64,000 nt of DNA, from positions 27,742,001-27,806,000 of the forward strand of contig NC_058192.1 in assembly GCF_907165205.1 (NCBI RefSeq), written 5' to 3'. Both the position numbers and the translations under genes were made by a program. The stretch comes from Coccinella septempunctata (lineage: Eukaryota; Arthropoda; Insecta; Coleoptera; Coccinellidae). Positions 1-9,064 of this stretch are shown here, one piece after another. Positions within the stretch are counted from its first letter, which is position 1; every line of letters begins with the position of its first letter. The notes below the pieces were generated by a model. That model did not search any database. It worked only from the letters and a program-made list of their open reading frames with translations, and had not been told where the DNA came from.

Positions 1-1
1 A

Positions 2-283
2 AAAGTGGAAGAATTGAACAGTCAAGATGAAAACACTGTTTTCTTATTCGAGCAGATAGGTATGTTTTTATACACTAATTTGATTCTGATTTAATACCTG
101 CTTGTCATATTTTTATCAGGAGAAAGTCACCCTCAGCCACAAATTGAAGATTTTGCTATAGCTTTCATGAACAAGACTATGGAAAGAAAGCCGAGGGAAT
201 TCCCAAAAATTATTTGTATTGGTGGCATATCATGGAACCAACATGAGGAATTATCAATTGACTATTGTTTTAGTGAAATATGA
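2..283 (+). CDS. 3' end of an unrecognised spliced gene (partial)
   Basis: Two putative exons, 2-59 and 120-283, join in phase. The donor is GTATGT after base 59 and the acceptor is TTTTTATCAG before base 120. The joined frame is open from the window edge and ends at TGA 281-283, giving about 73 C-terminal residues. The tail contains IICIGGISWNQ. I see no family motif I recognise. The gene starts left of the window. It could equally be a piece of a transposon protein. The splice signals and joint open frame are seen directly; the idea that it is a host gene is inference. Confidence 0.35.
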
Positions 284-383
284 GAACAATGTTGGGTTCC
301 CTGTATGCTTTTTGATTTCTAATCGTTTGGATCAGACGATCCAAATTTTTTTAGGTCATTGAGGGAAAGACTTGGAGAATATA

Positions 384-1433
384 TTATCCCTTTAGCTTCC
401 AGAATGCCCGTGATGCCGAATTGATACGGTTGTGTATTTCCGTGTCAAGGTAAGCCCTAGTATTTATGAAGCTTCCCAAGTATTTGAACTGCTCGACCTG
501 TTCTAGAGTTTCATTCTCCAGGCTGATATCTGTTTGAAGGCTTTCTGGCGGACTAACCAGGATTTTGGTTTTGTCGATATGGAGTCTAAGGCCTAAAGCT
601 TCGTATATATGTTTATAGGTGTCCAACATTATTTGTAGATCCTCCGAGCTGCTAGCGATAAGTGAACAGTCGTCTGCATATTGAAGTTCAGTGATAAACT
701 TGGTACTGGTTTTTGCTCTGAGGCGCTTCAGGTTAAACAGGCCACCATCAAATCTGAATCTTATGCCAACACCTCTTACAGGCATACTCATGTCAGCAAT
801 CATCGATACAGCTATGGCGAAAATATTGAACAGTAAAGGCGCTAATACGCAACCTTGTTTTATTCCAGAGTTGGTTGAGAAATGGTCGGTTGTAGAACCA
901 TTATCCTGTAGCGGTGTTGTTGGTATGAAGGCTTTCACACACTGCTTAGAATTTTTCGGGTACTCCAAGACGTGCCATGATTTTCCATAGCGCTCTCCGA
1001 TTCACCGAATCGAACGCCTTACTTAGATCGATGTAGGCTGTATAGACCCTTGATTGTTGTTCACGGGCCTTCTCTTGCAGCTGTCGCAGTGTGAAAATTA
1101 GGTCCACCGTACCTCGATTTGGTCTGAAACCGCACTGGGATTCAGGCAATAGCTTCTCCAAGAGTGGAACCAGACGATTAGCCATAATCTTCGAGAGAAT
1201 TTTACCGGCCACACTAAGCAACGATATGCCCCTGTAGTTGTTGCAATTCGACGTATCGCCTTTGTTCTTATAGAGGTTGATAACTAAAGCGTCTCTGAAG
1301 TCTTGTGGCACATTTCCCTGTTCCCAGATCTTGCGGAATAGTGTTAGGAGACTATTGACAATGTCTTCATCCAAGGCCTTGAATATCTCGGCTGGAATGC
1401 CGTCTAGACCAGGTGACTTATCATTTTTCATAT
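384..1433 (-). pseudogene. LINE reverse transcriptase, central part (frameshifted)
   Basis: Two overlapping minus-strand frames, 946-1431 and 384-968, carry successive RT blocks. The first has KSPGLDGIPAEIFK, NYRGISLLS, GFRPNRGTVD and YIDLSKAFDSVNR. The second has the palm motif IKQGCVLAPLLFNIF and the catalytic YADD. A frameshift near 950-970 separates them. The methionine opening the first frame is internal, because the ORF continues on the far side of the Gypsy insertion at 5439. The frame ends soon after EQVEQFKYLGSFI, so the end of the thumb and the tail are absent. Inactive copy. Confidence 0.75.
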
Positions 1434-1702
1434 TGTAACCAGTCCGGCCCTTGCGGTCGGACCTTTCGAGAACCAGAGCGGTCGAGAGCTTCCAGAATAA
1501 CCGCGAAGGTACCTGAATGTTTCCGGCGCCTATATAAGCCCAGCGGAGGAGCAGGTAGGCAAGTATAAGTACAGTTACAGTGCAAGCGACTAGTGGAAAT
1601 AAATAGTGGTGAAATAGTAAGTTTGTGAGTTATAAGTTTATTAAGTGTAAATAAATAATTTTAATCAGTCGGACGTTTTAATTTAGCGAAGAAAACGTTA
1701 CA
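1434..1702 (+). repeat. 5' LTR of the macro-domain Gypsy
   Basis: 269-bp LTR bounded by TG...CA. It contains a TATA box (TATATAAG at 1531-1538) and an AATAAA-rich 3' part. It lacks a roughly 16-bp duplication (CAAGAGTGGAAATAAA) and a few A/T bases that are present in the 3' LTR, so the two LTRs differ mainly by short indels. Confidence 0.9.
1531..1538 (+). promoter_or_regulatory. TATA box in Gypsy LTR
   Basis: TATATAAG lies in a GC-rich setting and is repeated at 5246-5253 in the 3' LTR. It is the likely core promoter of the element. Confidence 0.55.
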
Positions 1703-1767
1703 TTGGTGTCAAGTGTGCGGTTCAACATCGCTCGAATTAAATAAATAATTTTGGATATTAGGAGTTC

Positions 1768-3618
1768 ATGCCAGTGACCACAAGACTGCAGAACGCGATG
1801 GAGACTCAAGCGGTAATGGACTTTTTGAGAAAATTAAATGAGAAAATGGACGACAATTCTTGTAAGTTGGAAGAAAATTCTCGAAAATTGAATGAGAAAA
1901 TGGACGAGAACTCTTATAAGTTAAATGAGAAAATGGACGAGAACTCTTGTAAGTTGAACGAACAAATGGTCCAAATGGAAGAAAATTCTCGAAAATTGAA
2001 TGAGAAAATGGACCAGATTAAGGAAAATTGTAATGATGTGGTGAGTCAACTTACAGATAAATTGGATAAGAAACTGGAAACCATAAATGAAAAATTTGAA
2101 AAAGTAGACGAGAAGTGTGATATAGTGAACGAAAAATTTGACGAAGTTTATGAAAGAGTTGATGAAAAGTTTGACAAAGTTCATGAAAGAGTTGACGAAA
2201 AGTTTGACAAAGTTTATGACGACGTTAATGGAAAATTGGAAGAAATGGCAGGAATAATTGAACATCATTCCGAATTGATAGATTCCTTGAAAAGAATGTC
2301 AAACAGAACAGATATTTTGGCTTCAACACCCTACAGCACAGCGAAAGCGGAAAATGACGGCGAAGGTAGTAGAATGAAGATCAAGCCTCCAACTTTTGAT
2401 GGAAAAATACCCTGGTCAACATATCAGAAACAGTTTGAAGCTGCTGCGCTGGCGAACAATTGGAACGATAACGAAAAAGCCACGGCATTAATAATAGCTC
2501 TACGAGGAGAGGCACTCAACATTCTGCAAACGATTCCGGAGAGTCAACAAGCCTGTTACGAAGTTCTTACATCGAAACTTCAGATGAGATATGGCGATGC
2601 TCATCTACAACAAGTTTACCATGCACAAATAAAGAACCGAGTGCAGAAAACAGGGGAAAATCTCCAGGAGTTTGAAGCTGATGTGGCGAGATTAGTCAGA
2701 CTGGCTTATCCATCTGCTCCAGATACCTTCCTGGAACAGCTATCAATCCAGACATTCGTGGATGGGATAAAGGATAGTGAAATACAACAAGCCCTGAGAC
2801 TAGCACGCCCTAGAACCATAGATGATGCCTTAGCCCAGGCTTTGGAAATAGAGGCAGCGAAGCAAGCGTCGCATAGGGGACACCTTCGTGTACGACAAGA
2901 GCAAGAAACAGATCGATCTGTTGAGGAGATTGTCAGAGAAAAAGTCCGCAGAATATTGCTTGCTAGGAAAAAGGATGCTGTGTGCTGGAACTGCAACAAA
3001 AGGAGGCATTTCAAGCAAAATCGTCCAGAATTTGAAAGGGCTACAGCTGGGAAAATAAAAGGAGTCACTGTGGTAGACAATGGCTCGACCAAAACCATCG
3101 AATGTCCCCAGAATTCCAGCCATTGTTCGCGCCTGGAAGAAAAGATCGATATAAGGCGGACCACCGTAATCGAAGACGACTGGCTACCTGAAGAAATTCA
3201 AAGAGCACAAGAGGAAGATAACGACTTGAAAGTAATCATGAGTTGGAAGAAGAGCGATAGACGACCTACTTGGGAAGAAGTATCCAGACTGAGCCAGAAT
3301 GTGAAGTCGTATTGGGCACAATGGGAAACGTTGAAGATTGATGGAGGTCTTCTGAAACGTTGTTGGGAAAATGAAGATGGAACTGAGCAGAGACTTCAGT
3401 TGATTGTGCCAAAGAGCCGTGTGACAGACATTCTGACCAGACTACATAACGGAACTTCAGGTGGACATTTCGGGATAACCAAGACATTGGAAAAAGTCAG
3501 GCAGCGATTTTATTGGCCAAATTATAAGAGGGACGTTAAAGATTGGTGTAGAAGATGCAAGGTTTGCGCTGCTGCTAACGGACCTGATGGTAGAGGAAAA
3601 GCACCAATGCAGCAATAA
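1768..3618 (+). pseudogene. Gypsy Gag fused to integrase N-terminus (deleted Gag-Pol)
   Basis: 616 codons to an in-frame TAA at 3616. Residues 15 to about 180 are a highly charged coiled coil built from near-repeats of EKMDENSxKLN and EKFDKVxERVD. A Gag capsid-like region follows, starting near MKIKPPTFDGKIPW. A zinc knuckle begins at residue 406 (CWNCNKRRHFKQN) and is degenerate: the last cysteine is Asn and the usual Gly before His is Arg. After about 45 residues the sequence becomes the integrase H2C2 domain, with H560 and the pair CRRCKVC. Protease, RT and RNase H are missing, but the frame is kept across the deletion. The next frame segment starts directly after the TAA. Confidence 0.8.
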
Positions 3619-3633
3619 AACGTCGGATCTCTC

Positions 3634-4134
3634 ATGGAACGAGTAGCTATCGACATCGCTGGCCCCTTTCCCGAAACAGACCATGGAAACAAGTACATTT
3701 TGGTAGCGATGGACTATTTCACGAAATGGGTGGAAGCCTACGGTATTCCTAATCAAGAAGCAAGTACGGTAGCTGATAAATTGGTCAGAGAATTCTTCTG
3801 CAGATTTGGAATACCTCTGGAGCTGCATTGTGATCAAGGCCGAAATTTTGAATCGAAGTTATTCCAAGAGGTATGCAGCAAATTGGGAATTCACAAAACA
3901 AGGACTACACCTCTTCATCCACAATCAGACGGCATGGTCGAACGAATGAATCGGACCATGGGAAAACATCTAGCCAAAGTAGTTTCTGATCACCAGCGGG
4001 ATTGGGATGAATATTTACATCTATTCACCATGGCATATAGATCTTCGGTTCAAGAATCTACCAAGGAAACTCCATCCAGTATAATGTTCGGCCGAGAAAT
4101 AAGGCTGCCTTGCGACTTAGAGTTTGGATGTTAG
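3634..4134 (+). pseudogene. Gypsy integrase catalytic core
   Basis: Same reading frame as the Gag ORF, separated from it only by the stop at 3616. All three catalytic acidic residues are visible: Asp in AIDIAGPF, Asp in HCDQGRNF and Glu in MVERMNRTM. The core is followed by SSIMFGREIRLP. It ends at an in-frame TAG (4132-4134), after which homology continues in the same frame. The two point nonsense changes make this copy inactive. Confidence 0.8.
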
Positions 4135-4218
4135 CATGGAGAAGACGTAGCTGGGGAGGACTACGTTAGTAAATTAAGGAACAAGCTGGATTACATTCAT
4201 GACAAGGTACGCAATCAA

Positions 4219-5283
4219 ATGCAGCAAGCAAGTGACCGAATGAAAATGCGCTACGACATCAAGGCTATTGAAGGTGGATTCACCACTGGAGATCTGGTGT
4301 GGCTACATAATCCACAAAGGAGGAAAGGTTTTTCACCAAAGCTGCAGAGACAGTGGGAGGGACCGTTTGAAATAATCAAGAGGATAAATGATGTAGTTTA
4401 CCGGATAAGGAAGCTCCCCAGAGGAAAACCAAAGGTTGTCCATTTCAACCGATTAGCCCCGTACGTGCAGGACAAAGAAGAAGTACGTCTTGTGGAAGCC
4501 CCGATGCAAGGTAGCAGCGATTACCAGAAGTTTATGGATTGTTATGGTGAGACACGCGTTGCACGGTTCGGCGTTACACAGGAAGTACATCAAGATCTCT
4601 TTACCGTGTCTGAGGAATACTCTCTCGCTCATTGCGTAGCGGAGGACCTTCGTATGAGCAAAGGAATAGCAAGAGTATTCAGAAATAAATTTGGACGTCA
4701 GGAACAACTATTGCGACAGCAGCCAAGAATCGGAAAAGTTTTGAAATTGAAGGCTGAAGGTCGGTTCATTTATAACCTAGTCACAAAGCAACATTCCTAT
4801 CAGAAGCCAACCTATCAGAATCTATGGACGGCACTGCATAGCTTGAAAGAAGACCTTCAACGCTTTGGAGTTAGGAAATTAGCTGTTCCCAAGCTCGGTT
4901 GTGGATTGGACCAGCTGAATTGGCGAGTTGTGCGAAGCATGCTGGAGGTGTTATTTCAGGGGACTGGTATACGGATCCTGGTGTGCAGTTTCAACCCGAA
5001 GCAGACCAGAGAGCCTGGAAAAACTGTGGAGTGCTACTTCCATCAGAATGGCTACTGTAGGAACGGTGATGAGTGCAGGTTTCGCCACGGTCCTCGGAGG
5101 AATTCACTAAAACTGTCCTGGGACAGAACGGGCTTAAGGAGGGGACAGTGTAACCAGTCCGGCCCTTGCTGTCGGACCTTTCGAGAACCAGAGCGGTCGA
5201 GAGCTTCCAGAATAACCGCGAAGGTACCTGAATGTTTCCGGCGCCTATATAAGCCCAGCGGAGGAGCAGGTAGGCAAGTATAA
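4219..5283 (+). CDS. Integrase C-terminal region + TARG1-like macro domain + CCCH zinc finger
   Basis: 354 residues, in frame with the upstream gag and integrase pieces. Residues 20-84 are the Gypsy integrase C-terminal domain (GDLVWLHNPQRRKGFSPKL, WEGPFEI, VVHFNRLAPY). Residues about 125-260 read as a macro domain of the TARG1/OARD1 type: SLAHCVAEDLRMSKGIA, NLVTKQHSYQKPTYQNL and PKLGCGLDQLNW. Lys190 and Asp231 fall where, from memory, that family has its catalytic Lys/Asp pair for removing ADP-ribose. Residues 272-290 form a canonical C-X7-C-X5-C-X3-H finger. The last about 45 residues are read through the 3' LTR. The fold assignment is strong by motif; catalytic activity and the methionine chosen as start are inference. 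Confidence 0.75.
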   Translation: MQQASDRMKMRYDIKAIEGGFTTGDLVWLHNPQRRKGFSPKLQRQWEGPFEIIKRINDVVYRIRKLPRGKPKVVHFNRLAPYVQDKEEVRLVEAPMQGSSDYQKFMDCYGETRVARFGVTQEVHQDLFTVSEEYSLAHCVAEDLRMSKGIARVFRNKFGRQEQLLRQQPRIGKVLKLKAEGRFIYNLVTKQHSYQKPTYQNLWTALHSLKEDLQRFGVRKLAVPKLGCGLDQLNWRVVRSMLEVLFQGTGIRILVCSFNPKQTREPGKTVECYFHQNGYCRNGDECRFRHGPRRNSLKLSWDRTGLRRGQCNQSGPCCRTFREPERSRASRITAKVPECFRRLYKPSGGAGRQV

Positions 5284-5438
5284 GTACAGTTACAGTGCAA
5301 GCGACTAGTGGAAATAAACAAGAGTGGAAATAAATAGTAGTGAAATAGTAAGTTTGTGAGTTATTATATAAGTTTATTAAGTGTAAATAAATAATTTTAT
5401 TCAGTCGGACGTTTTAATTTAGCGAAGAAAACGTTACA
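5149..5438 (+). repeat. 3' LTR of the macro-domain Gypsy
   Basis: 290-bp copy of the LTR at 1434, starting TGTAACC and ending GTTACA. It has a short internal duplication of the GTGGAAATAAA segment. It is followed by ATAT, the matching target-site duplication. Confidence 0.9.
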
Positions 5439-5516
5439 ATATTTTTAATCGCACTTATGATTTCCGACATTGAGATTTCGTCATCAAGCGATGTCATCGG
5501 ACTATACGAGGGGAGC

Positions 5517-5550
5517 CATAGCCTACTAGAAGTAACTCTAGTAGGCTATG
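5517..5550. mobile_element. Ultrashort hairpin insert (CATAGCC family, copy 1)
   Basis: A 34-bp near-perfect palindrome with arms CATAGCCTACTAGA and its complement around a 6-bp loop. It is flanked by an exact 7-bp direct repeat GGGGAGC (5510-5516 and 5551-5557). It interrupts the LINE reading frame, so it is an insertion, not an original part of that element. A near-identical palindrome with its own 7-bp repeat lies at 48767-48803. Confidence 0.75.
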
Positions 5551-5644
5551 GGGGAGCAGGTCTAAAATGGACAAATCCGAGTCGTTATTTTGATTCAAGA
5601 CCTGTGAGTAATGCTCCTTCCATCTTTCGAGAATTTTTCTGTCA

Positions 5645-5890
5645 TCAGTTAGAATCTCCATTAGTATCTCTTATAGGAAAGTTAGCTTTTCTTCTTGGAC
5701 CATAAACAGTTTTAATAGCTTCGAAAAAACGCCTGTAATCATGGTTATCGGCGTAAGCTTGTATTTCCCTGGCTTTTTCTTTCCACCAGCTGTCCTTGAT
5801 TTTTCTTATTTCTTGACGGACCTCGCGTTTTATGTTATTAAAACATTTTTGGGCTGCAACATCGCTAGGCTTGTTAATTGCTGTTTTCAT
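5645..5890 (-). pseudogene. LINE linker between endonuclease and RT
   Basis: An 81-residue minus-strand frame with VRQEIRKIKDSWWKEKAREIQAYADNHDYRRFFEAIKTVYGP, a segment typical of the spacer just upstream of the RT in RTE/CR1-like ORF2 proteins. It continues toward the RT portion at 1433 once the Gypsy is removed. The hairpin insert at 5517 lies between the two. Confidence 0.6.
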
Positions 5891-6157
5891 CGCTTAGTGT
5901 TTTGCCTCCAGAAGGGGTGCGATATGAGTTTCTTTCTCGGCGAACCAGTCTGGGGATTTTCGGGAGCGTTCTGTGCCCAGTATTTCTTTCGCTGAATTTG
6001 TAAGAGATGATTTGAAGCGAAGCCAATGACTCTCAATGTCGTCGTCATAATCCGGTGGTGTTAGGCTATCTTTGACGGCAGCTGTGAAGCTTTCCTTTGT
6101 AGAAGGTTTATGTAGTTTGAAGATTTGAAGGCGCTCTCTTAGTAAGTTTGGCCTGCG

Positions 6158-6484
6158 TTAGTATTTTGGGAGCATTGAGATCTTCATTCTCGAGATTACC
6201 AGCCTATGATCAGTCCAGCACTCCAGATCTGCTCTGGGTTTAGTGACCAACACCTCTTTGAGATCTTTTCTTCTCACGATCACATAGTCGAGAGTATGCC
6301 AATGCCCTGAGCGCGGGTGGCGCCAGGTCCCCCTTGAATTGGGTCTCGTAATAAAGGTGTTCGTTATACAAAGGTTGTGTTCTGCACAAAGAGCCAGCAG
6401 ACGTTCTCCGTTCGAATTAATGCTATCTGTGCCGTGTTTCCCTATTATTCCCGGCCATAGTTCTGTGTCTTGACATCTGCCCAC
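6158..6484 (-). pseudogene. LINE endonuclease, C-terminal half
   Basis: A 108-residue minus-strand frame carrying the apurinic-type endonuclease end: GTWRHPRSGHWHTLDYVIVRRKDL and the catalytic TDHRLVISRMK (Asp-His). It follows the N-terminal endonuclease part at 6539-7069 and is separated from it by a frame disruption near 6490-6540. Part of the LINE 384-7370. Confidence 0.75.
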
Positions 6485-6538
6485 TCTGGCGTTGAAGTCT
6501 CCAAGTAGGATAATACGTTCCCGTTTTGGGATTTTACT

Positions 6539-7069
6539 TTATGTAGCAACGAGTGATTCGTAGAAAGTGTCCTTTGAGTTGTCAGAGGAGTTCAAAGTGG
6601 GTGCGTATACTGCAATGATGTTCACAAACGTGTTGTTTGCTGCAGGAAAGCGTAGAGTCATTAAACGTTCTGAGATGCCAACTGGATTTTCGGTTAGTTT
6701 GGCGGCCAGGTCGTTTCTAATGGCAAAGCCTACACCATGTTGTCTGATTTGGCCTTCTGGCAAGCCCTTCCAGGAAAAAGTATAGGCATGTTCTACCAAG
6801 CTACCTTCGCCCGAGAAGCGTGTCTCGCTTAAGGCAACTATTGCAATGGATGTTCGTTGCAGTTCCTTATCGATTAGGGCAGTACGCCTCTCTGGTCGGT
6901 CGGCCTTGGGGTTGTCTAGCAAGGTTCTGACGTTCCATGCTGCAAAAGCTATGTGCTTTTCATTGGTTGTTGTACGATGATTCAGTCGCTCAGGCACCCT
7001 CCCCCGGAGATCCGAATGGGAGGATATTTTACCTCCGGATACAAATTTTGTCCTGTTCGACTGATCCAT
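6539..7069 (-). pseudogene. LINE endonuclease, N-terminal half and ORF start
   Basis: 176 residues starting MDQSNRTKFVSGGK. The endonuclease signature is clear: FAAWNVRTLLDN (Asn), VALSETRFSGEG (Glu) and NIIAVYAPT. Its start at 7069 is probably the true LINE start, because the sequence further upstream on the minus strand has no homologous frame. The frame is lost at 6539, before the GDFN block. Confidence 0.75.
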
Positions 7070-7370
7070 CTTTTTGTAGGAGCTGCGTTAGAAGGTGTTT
7101 TAAAGCTGCACTGGTAACGCTGTCAGTGCAACTTTGGTTGCGGTTGCGACTAGATTATCTTGTGGCGCAGGTAACCTGAGACGACAAGGTCTGAGACGTA
7201 ACTTAAGCAACGCAGAGAGCCATTTCCTGCTCAAGCCAATATTTAGGCTAGGTGATTGTGGGAAACAGAGATATACCGCTCATGTTCGGTCGCCAGAGCC
7301 TCGTTCGTAAGAACAGGGTGCACCGCGAGAAGGTGAGGTTGGCATTTGAGAGGAGAGGCTATAATCACAT

Positions 7371-8889
7371 AGATACCTGAAAACTCCCACCTGAGAGTTC
7401 ATAAACTCTTTACTCAATCAAGATGTTTCTATATCTTCCTTCATAAATCAAGTCATTTCAATTGTTTACGAAACTGAACATCTCTCAATCAAGACATCAT
7501 ACTCTCAATGTAGTAATTTTGAAAGATCCTCATTTTAAACTTACTGTACATAACTGGCATGGGGAAAAATTTTTGGGCAGTGAAAATAAGAAAGACTCGA
7601 AGTTGATATTATTGCAGTTTTAGGTCTAACTGAAATATAAAAGTACAAATCTGGGTCAGCTGATGACTGGAGTTAGGTACATTTTGGTTACGTTAATGCC
7701 AGCTGATGTGGTGATCTCCCTTGGCTGTTGTGCGAAAATGGACCTTATCGACTCGAGTGATAAGAAACGGCAACAGGCCCCGGGTGAAGCTGGATCGTTT
7801 ACATTCCTGTTGAAAAATCTCGTTTCGCATTTTTCGCCGACACGGACGGGCGGTTTTCGAAGAAACAGAGAATTCCAGAACCTCCAAATCAGCTGATTTT
7901 CCCCTCTTACCTCTCCCACTCGGTGCTTACGAAATTACGAAATACAGGGAGGGGAAAAAATTAATAATTCACTGCCCTTTTCCCAGGTAGTCGCCCCTTC
8001 TATAGGATTGAGTGAGTTCCTGACGCTTCCAGATAATTCTGGAGTCCACTCGGCTCGGGAATGTTTCCCTGCTGACGTCCGATTCTCGAATGTGTAGATA
8101 TGCCATTCTATGAGAGAAAAAGTGACATTTCATATGGAAATTACAGATTTTCTATTCTCGAACATATCCGTTTGAATTTCAGTGAAACTGTTTCCAATGC
8201 TATTTACTATTAGATAATGTTCCTATTGAATCAAATTCCTACATACTCAAGCACCAATGGTCATCCTAGTGGATGGATTGTAACGAGGATCTGGAGTCCT
8301 ATTTTCTAGAAAACAACTTCGCATAACACACACACACACACACTCATCCAGTCTAGTTTATTCAGACCTCAACCTAACCTAATAAGTATAGCCAGTTTCT
8401 TGTCCATACAACCTTCTTGATTGGTTTGTCATGGAAATACTTCTTGTCAAGATCAGAGTCTTAATTTCCTAGTGAAAGTTGCTGGTTGATGAGTTCAGGT
8501 ACATGTACAAATTTCGTTTTGAAGACGATGGCTATTCCTCCGAACAACCGCAGGTCTTCGGCTGCACAGGGGGCTGAATAATAATGATGTAAAAGCAATC
8601 TGGCTACTGCTCGATGATGAAGCCGAACCTACACTCACTGGTTCCACCAGTTTGCCATACATTTTTCGAAATTTCCATTCGAATGAGTTTCGTCTTGGTC
8701 GTCGTAATCTGCCTCGTACTTTGTAAACCGATTTATATCGATTAAGTACTGTCATTTTTCCTCTGGGTAATCTTTGAAGATGCGAGACGTTTTCACGTAC
8801 CGTAGGGTACTTGGGCTTGAGCACCCATACTACAGTCGGTAATATATGAGCGCTACTGGAATAAAAAAATCTATGATTTGGTGATTTCA
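7371..8889. other. Intergenic DNA between the LINE and the TM9SF4 3' end
   Basis: No recognisable gene. The stretch 7640-7920 is GC-richer than its surroundings and has open frames on both strands without any known motif. An (AC)n microsatellite lies at 8326-8343. A 131-codon minus-strand frame at 8495-8890 is low-complexity (serine run, many arginines) and I do not support it as a gene. Confidence 0.5.
8326..8343. repeat. (AC)n microsatellite
   Basis: About nine AC units in an otherwise unique stretch. Confidence 0.85.
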
Positions 8890-9064
8890 TTAAAATTTAT
8901 TTACAAAATTTATTGTTATCGTCAGTTTAAAATAAATCACTTCATTTATTTCTTCAGATTCACAAATATAATATAAATACTTATCATTTAATGACAGATC
9001 ATGTTGCACTGCAGGCATTCTCTCCAACAAAAACTTACAAATATTTATTTTGGAAAAACAGCAT
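8890..9064 (-). other. 3' UTR of the TM9SF4 gene
   Basis: AT-rich sequence directly after the stop codon, with several AATAAA signals on the minus strand. The transcript end probably lies near 8890-8950; the exact site cannot be fixed. Confidence 0.5.

Larger units (their letters stand above)
1434..5438 (+). mobile_element. Gypsy LTR retrotransposon, internally deleted, with a macro domain
   Basis: The LTRs at 1434-1702 and 5149-5438 both start TGTAACC and end GTTACA. The insertion is flanked by the 4-bp duplication ATAT (1430-1433 and 5439-5442), typical of Gypsy. A primer-binding-like TTGGTGTCAAG follows the 5' LTR, and a polypurine tract (AAGGAGGGGACAG) precedes the 3' LTR. Gag, the integrase zinc-binding and core regions, the integrase C-terminal domain, a macro domain and a CCCH finger all lie in one frame, broken by stops at 3616-3618 and 4132-4134. 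Protease, RT and RNase H are absent, so this is a non-autonomous deletion derivative. It sits inside the LINE. Confidence 0.9.
384..7370 (-). mobile_element. Decayed non-LTR retrotransposon (EN+RT LINE), split by a Gypsy insertion
   Basis: Minus-strand LINE. The endonuclease part lies at 6158-7069 and the reverse transcriptase part at 384-1433 and about 5439-5890. Removing the Gypsy at 1434-5438 plus one TSD copy restores an uninterrupted RT reading frame across the junction, which shows the LINE was there first. The piece corresponding to the RT C-terminus is missing: the frame stops at 384, inside the thumb region. LINE copies usually lose their 5' end, so a later deletion probably removed the 3' end. 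The 5' untranslated part probably reaches about 7370, but no clear TSD was found. The protein resembles RTE-type endonuclease-reverse transcriptases; the clade is not certain. Confidence 0.75.

Noticed and set aside
1921..2268. 115-codon minus-strand ORF rich in Phe and Ile
   Set aside because: Antisense of the Gag coiled-coil repeats.
5516..5551. Hairpin considered as a transcription terminator
   Set aside because: Eukaryotic context, no T run, and flanking direct repeats show that it is an insertion.
8495..8890. 131-codon minus-strand ORF next to the TM9SF4 3' end
   Set aside because: Low complexity, overlaps the likely 3' UTR end, no family motif and no splice context.
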